Below are positions 7,209 through 11,815 of a stretch of 11,815 nt of DNA, piece after piece. The stretch is taken from the NCBI GenBank assembly GCA_018668095.1, contig JABIQF010000111.1, positions 1 to 11,815 on the forward strand. Direction: 5' to 3'. The stretch's first letter is position 1. Each line of letters begins with the position of its first letter. The notes beneath the pieces were generated by a model. It worked only from the letters and a program-made list of their open reading frames with translations. It was not told the DNA's origin and did no database searches. The translations under genes were made by a program, and so were the position numbers. This DNA comes from Cellvibrionales bacterium (lineage in GTDB: Bacteria > Pseudomonadota > Gammaproteobacteria > Pseudomonadales > UBA7434).

Positions 7209-7763
7209 TTAATGCTCAGCCTGCGAATAGGGTGAATGGCCGACTAGCGCTAAGATTGATTTTCCAATTTCAGAAATACTTTGCAGTAATAAACCAGTAG
7301 CCAATAAAGGTATCAGCGTTTTAAGGAGATAAACGATGGGTAGGCCACCAGCATCCGATGAATGCTCCTTGATTTGCCAGGCTTGTAAAACATATTGAAA
7401 ACTAGAGGCAAAAATAAACACGCAAAGCGGCAATAGAAAGACCACGGCACCCAGCAAGTTCACAGCGGCTTTTTTCTGAGGGCTAAATTGGCGATAAAAA
7501 ATATCAACACGCACATGACCGTTAATTTTTACGGTGTAGGCGATGCCCAACATAAAGCAAGCTGCATGTAAGTAGGTTACCGATTCTTGTAAAGCGATGG
7601 AGCCTATTTCAAAGCCATATCGCAGTATTACAATGAGACTTTGAATAGCGACCATAAGCACAAGCAACCAAGCAACGGCATGACCGGTACGCAGCGTCCA
7701 TTTATCGATGAACGCGACGAGGCAATCTAGTGTCCTAAGCAGTTGCTGCGAGAAATTATTCAC
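7209..7763 (-). CDS. dctQ: TRAP transporter small membrane subunit DctQ
   Basis: The 184-residue small inner-membrane subunit that pairs with DctM. Four hydrophobic segments are visible, at about 29-48, 62-80, 102-125 and 142-172. The diagnostic stretch is LQESVTYLHAACFMLG (58-73) followed by NGHVRVDIFY (81-90), the usual GHVRVD motif after the second membrane segment. The start is GTG at 7763, with AGGA (7773-7770) six bases before it; an overlapping ATG is out of frame and stops at once. The gene ends one base before dctM. A promoter candidate lies upstream at 7828-7857. The partner receptor is probably the DctP encoded at 4116-5228, since no other receptor is in the window. Confidence 0.92.
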   Translation of the reverse strand: MNNFSQQLLRTLDCLVAFIDKWTLRTGHAVAWLLVLMVAIQSLIVILRYGFEIGSIALQESVTYLHAACFMLGIAYTVKINGHVRVDIFYRQFSPQKKAAVNLLGAVVFLLPLCVFIFASSFQYVLQAWQIKEHSSDAGGLPIVYLLKTLIPLLATGLLLQSISEIGKSILALVGHSPYSQAEH

Positions 7764-7827
7764 ATGCTGTCCTATATCGAGTTTGGGGTCATGCTATAAA
7801 ATATTATTAGGATATATCAAGGGGATG

Positions 7828-7857
7828 ATTATACACATGCTACAAGAGCCATGATAA
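7828..7857 (-). promoter_or_regulatory. Candidate sigma70 promoter for dctQM
   Basis: On the minus strand a perfect -10 box TATAAT (7833-7828) has TTATCA (7857-7852; four of six matches to the -35 consensus) 18 bases upstream. It would give a leader of about 55-60 bases before the GTG of dctQ. The -10 box overlaps a plus-strand TTATACACA (7829-7837), which fits the DnaA-box form TTATNCACA; this may be chance. Confidence 0.5.
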
Positions 7858-8000
7858 AGTGGTTTCACTTAAATTGGTTAGATTAAAGCCATTTGCATCA
7901 AAAGCCATTTGAGTTAAGTCGTCTTATTTATTGCACATCAATTTCTTACTTTAGCGTTGTCGGCATTAATCATTGCTGGCAAGTTTACGAGAGAGTCATT

Positions 8001-8210
8001 ATGCAAAGCAAAGGATTAATCCTCTTGGTCTTATTATTAGGCTTAAGCGGTTGCGAAAAATCGATGAATATCAGTGATGAGGCACTGAGTGCTCACATTG
8101 AGGAGTGTTTAATCAATGATAACTTATCGCCAGGTATGGCAGTTGCCTGCGGTAATTATCAGAAGGAGTGTCAGCGTCGAGGTAAGGCGACGGGTAATTA
8201 CTTCTGCTAG
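8001..8210 (+). CDS. Small cysteine-containing lipoprotein, function unknown
   Basis: I do not recognise this family. The 69-residue product has a clear lipoprotein signal: MQSK, a leucine-rich core, then the lipobox LSGC (15-18). The mature part of about 52 residues has four further cysteines (C36, C50, C57 and C69, the last being the final residue), enough for two disulfides in the periplasm. It is rich in polar residues and has no repeat or catalytic motif that I can name. I chose ATG 8001 because GAGAGAG (7989-7995) lies five bases before it and because it places the signal peptide at the N-terminus. A longer frame from a TTG at 7893 would bury the signal. It converges with the M48 protease gene, 11 bp apart, and is divergent from dctQ. 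Confidence 0.75.
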   Translation: MQSKGLILLVLLLGLSGCEKSMNISDEALSAHIEECLINDNLSPGMAVACGNYQKECQRRGKATGNYFC

Positions 8211-8221
8211 CAGTGCATTGA

Positions 8222-9523
8222 TTAACGGCAGCGTGCTTGAAGCGCTAATAATTTTTGCTGCAGTGATTGTTGGTTTTGTGGGCTAGCTTTAGCTGCTAGT
8301 TGATAGTATTTGTTTGCATCTGCGCAAAGATCTTTTTCTTCTGCGATTTCACCGAGTTTGATATAAGCAATTTGAGTGGGCGCTAACAGTAAGCTGGCTT
8401 GAAGATCGCGCTCTGCAGATTCGTAAGATCGTAACTCATAACGCAAAATTCCGCGTCGCAAAATAGGCGAATAATATTGGTTATTAAGTGCGATTGCTTG
8501 GTCTAGTGATTTTAAAGCATCACTTGAGCGATTAAGCTTTATTTGAGCTGCTCCTTTTACTTCATAAAACTCACTTTCTTTGGGCTCCATCTTAATGGCT
8601 TTTTCTGCGAGTTTAATTGCTTCAGCATACTTTTTATCACCAATGGCTTTTTTGGCTTTATCCGACAAGTCATATGCGGGTTTGCGATCCATTAATTTTT
8701 TCATTTCTTGTTGATAGCGAATTTTTCCACGATCGCCACCGCGCTTTAGTGACCATGCAGTTTGTTCATTGGCGGCAACGCGTGATTGTGAAGGGGGATG
8801 GGAGGCAAACAATGCGCTAAAGGCATCACTTTGGCGGCCTTTAGAAAGTTCAACAAACGTTTTTTGTAAACTCACCGCAGCTTCGGGATTGTAACCAGCA
8901 GCGCTCATATATTGCATACCATAAAGATCGGCTTCGAGTTCACGACTTCGGCTATAACGGGTTTGGCCATAGAGGCCGGTATAAGCAATACCTTGTTGAA
9001 GTGCCTTATTATTGTAGCCAGAGTTGGACAATAGAACGGTAGCGGCAAGCTGGCCGACTGATATCATTGAGCCTAACTCCTGACTTTGCGCAGAGTGCCT
9101 AGCATCTGCATGAACAATTTCATGGGCTAAAACAGCGGCGAGCTCGGCTTCATCTTTTAATGAAACCAATAGACCGCGGTTTATAGCAATTTTTCCACCG
9201 GGTAGCGCCCATGCATTAGGTCTTGAATCATTAAGCACGATAAAGTCATAAGGAAGGTGAGAGCGTTTGCTATACTGAGCGAGCTTTTTCCCTACTGATC
9301 TAACATAGAGCGTTAGATCAGGATCTATCGTATAGGGACCGCCGCCGGCTTGCTGTTGATGGCTATAATGCTGCTCGCCAATTTTACGCTCCCAGTTTTC
9401 ATCAACCCAAGCCAACTCTTGCTTGCCTGTAACGGGATTCACAGAGCAAGATATAAGCGCTGACAAAAAGGTAGCGTTAAGTACAATGGCAGCAAGGGTT
9501 GATAGTGAAAAGCGCTTATACAT
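8222..9523 (-). CDS. M48 family zinc metalloprotease lipoprotein with four TPR units (BepA-like)
   Basis: A 433-residue envelope protease. The signal peptide ends in the lipobox LISC (23-26), followed by the SVNPVTGK stretch common in M48 lipoproteins. The protease domain spans about 40-260, with WALPGG (105-110), the zinc motif HEIVH (134-138; H134 and H138 ligands, E135 catalytic), the third-ligand motif ELEAD (195-199, E195) and SHPP (241-244), whose histidine position is regulatory in BepA. The C-terminal part is four 34-residue TPR units in exact register: 281-314, 315-348, 349-382 and 383-416. E. coli BepA (487 residues) has the same order and degrades or assists stalled outer-membrane proteins such as LptD; BepA, though, is a soluble periplasmic protein, while this one should be lipid-anchored. 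LoiP/YggG is a lipoprotein but lacks the TPRs. Role in outer-membrane quality control is inferred. It starts at ATG 9523, divergent from yaaA, with a weak ribosome site. Confidence 0.9.
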   Translation of the reverse strand: MYKRFSLSTLAAIVLNATFLSALISCSVNPVTGKQELAWVDENWERKIGEQHYSHQQQAGGGPYTIDPDLTLYVRSVGKKLAQYSKRSHLPYDFIVLNDSRPNAWALPGGKIAINRGLLVSLKDEAELAAVLAHEIVHADARHSAQSQELGSMISVGQLAATVLLSNSGYNNKALQQGIAYTGLYGQTRYSRSRELEADLYGMQYMSAAGYNPEAAVSLQKTFVELSKGRQSDAFSALFASHPPSQSRVAANEQTAWSLKRGGDRGKIRYQQEMKKLMDRKPAYDLSDKAKKAIGDKKYAEAIKLAEKAIKMEPKESEFYEVKGAAQIKLNRSSDALKSLDQAIALNNQYYSPILRRGILRYELRSYESAERDLQASLLLAPTQIAYIKLGEIAEEKDLCADANKYYQLAAKASPQNQQSLQQKLLALQARCR

Positions 9524-9801
9524 AATAAAGACATCCGTTAAAGGGTTAGTTATAAGTGCGTTAAGATTGAGAGTGAATAAAACAGGTAAAGAAAAACGCC
9601 GTATTAATTCATCGTTTGCAGTACAGTGTCAGTGATTGTAATGGTAAATGGCAAGTCGTTAGCCGTAATCTTTGCCAAAATTTTACGTGAATGGTAATTT
9701 AAGCTGTTGAAGTGAGATTTTTAAAGATCAAATAACGTTAATTTCGAATAAGATAACAGACCAATGATAGTATTGGTTCTCTGAATAAAAGGCATTGATT
9801 T
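9524..9801. promoter_or_regulatory. Divergent intergenic region, M48 protease gene / yaaA
   Basis: These 278 AT-rich bases carry the control regions of both genes. A perfect inverted repeat ACCAAT (9760-9765) with ATTGGT (9772-9777), six bases apart, lies 25-42 bases before the yaaA start; it could be an operator or a leader hairpin. yaaA belongs to the OxyR regulon in E. coli, but I cannot find a convincing pair of ATAG/CTAT OxyR half-sites. No strong sigma70 box is evident; TTGAAG (9707-9712) is the best -35 candidate and has only a poor AT-rich -10 partner. Confidence 0.4.
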
Positions 9802-10578
9802 ATGCTCGTTGTAATTTCTCCAGCAAAAACGTTGGATTTTGAAACACCTGCCGTCACTAATACGGCGACTAAACCTTTAATGTTAAAGGATTCTACAGAG
9901 CTTGTAGATCTTATGCGTGGCTATGCGCCAGAAGATATCGTCAACTTAATGTCGGTGAGCCAAAAAATTGGTGAATTAAATTCTGAGCGATTTATGAATT
10001 GGCATACACCCTTTACCAAAAAAAATGCAAAGCAGGCCGTGTTAGCTTTTAAAGGTGATGTTTATACCGGCTTAGATGCAGAAAATTTTGATGATGATGA
10101 CTTTGATTTCGCACAATCACATTTACGCATTTTAAGCGGGCTCTACGGTGTATTAAAACCGTTAGATTTAATTCAAGCCTATCGATTAGAAATGGGTACC
10201 AAATTACAGAATGAGAGAGGTAAAAATCTCTATGAATTTTGGGGTGACAAACCTAGCCTTTCACTTAAAAAACAAATGACGAGTTTGCAATCGAATGTAT
10301 TAATTAATTTGGCATCCAATGAATACTTTAATGTCATAGATAAAAAACTATTAGGTGCCGATATAATTACGCCAGTATTTAAAGATTATAAGAATGGAAA
10401 ATATAAAATAATCAGTTTTTATGCAAAAAAAGCGAGAGGTTTAATGAGTGCTTATATTATTAAGCATCGTATAGCTGATCCAGCTAAACTTAAAAAATTC
10501 ACTACTGCAGGTTACCGATTTGATAAGGATTCATCCGATGCGAAACAGTGGGTCTTTTTGCGTGATGAACAAATATAA
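9802..10578 (+). CDS. yaaA: Peroxide stress protein YaaA
   Basis: A member of the YaaA (DUF328/UPF0246) family. In E. coli it limits intracellular free iron during hydrogen peroxide stress and so reduces oxidative DNA damage; family members bind DNA through a helix-hairpin-helix-type element. The 258 residues equal the E. coli length and align throughout. Conserved blocks are ISPAKTLDF (5-13), LAFKGDVYTGL (81-91), DFDFAQSHLRILSGLYG (100-116), KPLDLIQAYRLEMG (119-132), NLASNEYF (169-176) and ISFYAKKARGLM (204-215). ATG 9802 begins at the first conserved strand (MLVVISPAK) and is preceded by AAAAGG about nine bases away. It heads a plus-strand group with yqgE (23-bp gap) and ruvX. yaaA is not usually thought of as a yqgE-ruvX neighbour, so the grouping is of some interest. 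Confidence 0.95.
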   Translation: MLVVISPAKTLDFETPAVTNTATKPLMLKDSTELVDLMRGYAPEDIVNLMSVSQKIGELNSERFMNWHTPFTKKNAKQAVLAFKGDVYTGLDAENFDDDDFDFAQSHLRILSGLYGVLKPLDLIQAYRLEMGTKLQNERGKNLYEFWGDKPSLSLKKQMTSLQSNVLINLASNEYFNVIDKKLLGADIITPVFKDYKNGKYKIISFYAKKARGLMSAYIIKHRIADPAKLKKFTTAGYRFDKDSSDAKQWVFLRDEQI

Positions 10579-10587
10579 TTTAATACT

Positions 10588-10594
10588 AAGGAGG
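10588..10594 (+). promoter_or_regulatory. Strong ribosome binding site of yqgE
   Basis: AAGGAGG, nearly the full anti-16S complement, lies seven bases before the yqgE ATG. It is the best Shine-Dalgarno sequence in the window; uvrD and ruvX have almost none. This suggests yqgE is translated more strongly than its operon partners. Confidence 0.8.
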
Positions 10595-10601
10595 GTTTAA
10601 A

Positions 10602-11177
10602 ATGAGTTTTGTTAAATCCGAATCGCTGCGTAATCAATTTTTGATTGCGACACCGACGTTAGAAGATGGTATTTTTAAATCCAGCGTAACTTATATCTGT
10701 GAACACGATGAAGAGGGTGCAATGGGTATTATTATTAATCGCCCCTCTGATTTAAAATTCAATGATTTAGTAAAAGAGTTTGAAGCTATTGAGACTTCCG
10801 AATTAAATTCGCAGCCAGTGATGGTGGGTGGTCCCGTTGGTTTAGAACGTGGATTCGTATTGCATCAAACGCCGGCGAATACTATTGAGTGGTTGTCGAC
10901 GCTGCAGATCAGCCCTGATATCGCGCTAACCGGTTCTAAAGATATTTTAACCGCATTGGGTGAAGGCCAAGGCCCCGATAAGTTTTTGTTTGTGCTGGGT
11001 TATGCCGGTTGGGGTGCGGGACAGTTAGAGCAAGAGCTCATGGAAAATGATTGGCTGACTTCGCCAGCAACGCCAGAAATTTTGTTTTCAACGCCTTATC
11101 ATTTACGTGCAGAAGCAGCAGCTAAATTGTTGGGTGTTGATTTAAGTGCGTTAGCAACACAACCGGGCAATGCTTAA
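10602..11177 (+). CDS. yqgE: YqgE/AlgH family protein (UPF0301, DUF179)
   Basis: A conserved cytosolic protein of unknown biochemical function. AlgH of Pseudomonas was named for an effect on alginate production, but no catalytic activity is established. The 191 residues match the family (E. coli 187). Visible blocks are NQFLIATPTL (11-20), VTYICEHDEEGAMGIIINRP (29-48), PVMVGGPV (72-79), RGFVLHQ (83-89), LGYAGWGAGQLEQEL (132-146), WLTSPA (151-156) and KLLGVD (175-180). The start is fixed by a strong ribosome site. It lies 23 bp after yaaA and 18 bp before ruvX. The yqgE-ruvX pair is conserved across gammaproteobacteria, which suggests a shared regulation but does not define a function. Confidence 0.95.
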   Translation: MSFVKSESLRNQFLIATPTLEDGIFKSSVTYICEHDEEGAMGIIINRPSDLKFNDLVKEFEAIETSELNSQPVMVGGPVGLERGFVLHQTPANTIEWLSTLQISPDIALTGSKDILTALGEGQGPDKFLFVLGYAGWGAGQLEQELMENDWLTSPATPEILFSTPYHLRAEAAAKLLGVDLSALATQPGNA

Positions 11178-11195
11178 TCGCTATGTTTATTTTTA

Positions 11196-11684
11196 ATGTC
11201 TAATAAAAAATCGTCAGATAACAATCAAATTATTTTAGGATTCGATTTTGGTTTAAAGCAAATCGGTTTAGCTGTGGGTCAAACGTTAACGCAATCTGCA
11301 CGGCCATTAACGGTTTTTAAGGCGAAAGACGGTAAGCCCCAATGGCATGAGATTGAAGCGCAGTTGGCAGAGTGGAAGCCTGATTATTTGGTGGTAGGTT
11401 TGCCGTTGAATATGGATGGGACTGAGAGTGATATGTCGGTGCGGGCAAGGAAGTTTGCTAATCGCTTACACGGTCGTTTTGGTTGTGTGGTTGAGCTTTG
11501 TGATGAGCGCTTGTCGAGTGCCGAGGCGAAGTCGCAGTTAGCTGAGGGTAGAGCTGTTGCGCGGCATGATGCGAGTGCGGAAGCGGCGGAGCAGTATGGG
11601 CAGGCGATGAGTCGCAATAAGCGTGATGGTACGGTGGATGCGATTGCTGCTCAGTTGATTGTTGAGAGTTGGTTGAGTCGTTAA
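11196..11684 (+). CDS. ruvX: RuvX/YqgF family putative Holliday junction resolvase / pre-16S rRNA nuclease
   Basis: An RNase H-like nuclease. In E. coli YqgF is needed for 5' maturation of 16S rRNA; family members also cleave Holliday junctions in vitro. Catalytic acids are visible: D17 in GFDFG (15-19), D103-E104 in CDER (102-105) and D148 in TVDAIAA (146-152). The phosphate-binding stretch GLPLNMDG (68-75) is present. At 162 residues it is longer than E. coli YqgF (138): there is a short polar N-terminal extension (MSNKKSSDNN) and an alanine-rich linker at about 118-142 between the DER and VD motifs. The 3' half of the gene uses more G-ending codons (TTG, GTG, GAG, GCG) than the neighbours. 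The start lacks a ribosome site; a short out-of-frame ORF at 11183-11203 overlaps it and might aid reinitiation. It is followed after 43 bp by the right repeat copy. Confidence 0.93.
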   Translation: MSNKKSSDNNQIILGFDFGLKQIGLAVGQTLTQSARPLTVFKAKDGKPQWHEIEAQLAEWKPDYLVVGLPLNMDGTESDMSVRARKFANRLHGRFGCVVELCDERLSSAEAKSQLAEGRAVARHDASAEAAEQYGQAMSRNKRDGTVDAIAAQLIVESWLSR

Positions 11685-11727
11685 TCAGTTTGGTTTGTTG
11701 AGTGGCTGATGGAGTGCGTCTTTTTTT

Positions 11728-11815
11728 GAGTTTTTAGTTCAAGGTCGTCGGGAGTGGCCCGACATGCCAGTCACTTTTTTCAACAGCAAAAAAAGTAACC
11801 AAAAATGCCGTAAGC
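11728..11815 (-). repeat. Dispersed repeat, right copy (short form), inverted relative to the left copy
   Basis: The reverse complement matches 16-159 without the 57-bp module. Two hairpins are intact: GTCGGG (11747-11752) with CCCGAC (11758-11763), and an AT-rich stem at 11770-11799 with arms GTCACTTTTTT and AAAAAAGTAAC allowing one G-T pair. The window ends inside the element, so its outer edge is unknown. It lies 43 bp past the ruvX stop, reading outward in the same relation as the left copy to the EAL gene. T runs at 11721-11727 and 11775-11780 and the stems may help end transcription of yaaA-yqgE-ruvX; neither T run directly follows a GC-rich stem, so this is tentative. Confidence 0.85.

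Noticed and set aside
7893..8000. N-terminal extension of the small lipoprotein from a TTG at 7893
   Set aside because: It would put 36 residues before a textbook lipoprotein signal peptide; ATG 8001 has its own ribosome site.
9524..9801. OxyR site before yaaA
   Set aside because: ATAG occurs once, but the spaced CTAT partners needed for an OxyR site are missing.

Overview
The window looks like ordinary chromosomal DNA from a gammaproteobacterium, probably a marine or other free-living one. The evidence is a set of proteins that closely follow their E. coli and Pseudomonas counterparts (UvrD, YciA, YaaA, YqgE, RuvX), together with a TRAP transporter, a two-domain c-di-GMP protein and a moderate, slightly AT-rich composition. 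The genus cannot be fixed from the sequence alone. There are no phage genes, transposases, CRISPR arrays, tRNAs or rRNAs.

Layout, left to right. A dispersed repeat sits at the left edge (16-159). Next is a minus-strand GGDEF/EAL gene with an intact phosphodiesterase site and a decayed cyclase motif. It is divergent from uvrD (plus). uvrD is followed after 13 bp by dctP, the lipoprotein solute receptor of a TRAP transporter. dctP converges on yciA, a hotdog acyl-CoA thioesterase (minus). The membrane subunits of a TRAP transporter, dctQ and dctM (minus), come next, so the transporter genes are split across strands with yciA between them. A 69-residue cysteine-containing lipoprotein (plus) then converges with an M48 zinc metalloprotease lipoprotein that carries four TPR units (minus). 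The right part is a tight plus-strand group, yaaA-yqgE-ruvX. The window ends inside a second, inverted copy of the left-edge repeat (11728-11815).

How the genes work together. DctP, DctQ and DctM should form one sodium-coupled importer, and the DctP sequence points to the 2-oxoacid (TakP-like) receptor group. UvrD, YaaA and RuvX are all linked to DNA repair or stress tolerance, but they sit in two separate transcription units. The M48-TPR protein resembles the BepA type of outer-membrane quality-control protease. The EAL protein probably lowers c-di-GMP.

No clearly new system is visible. The points most worth checking are the inverted repeat pair at both edges, with a 57-bp module present in only one copy; the odd TTG start with an overlapping six-codon leader on the EAL gene; the split TRAP locus; and the small cysteine lipoprotein. 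Because both ends fall in the same repeat, the window may be a whole contig broken at repeats.
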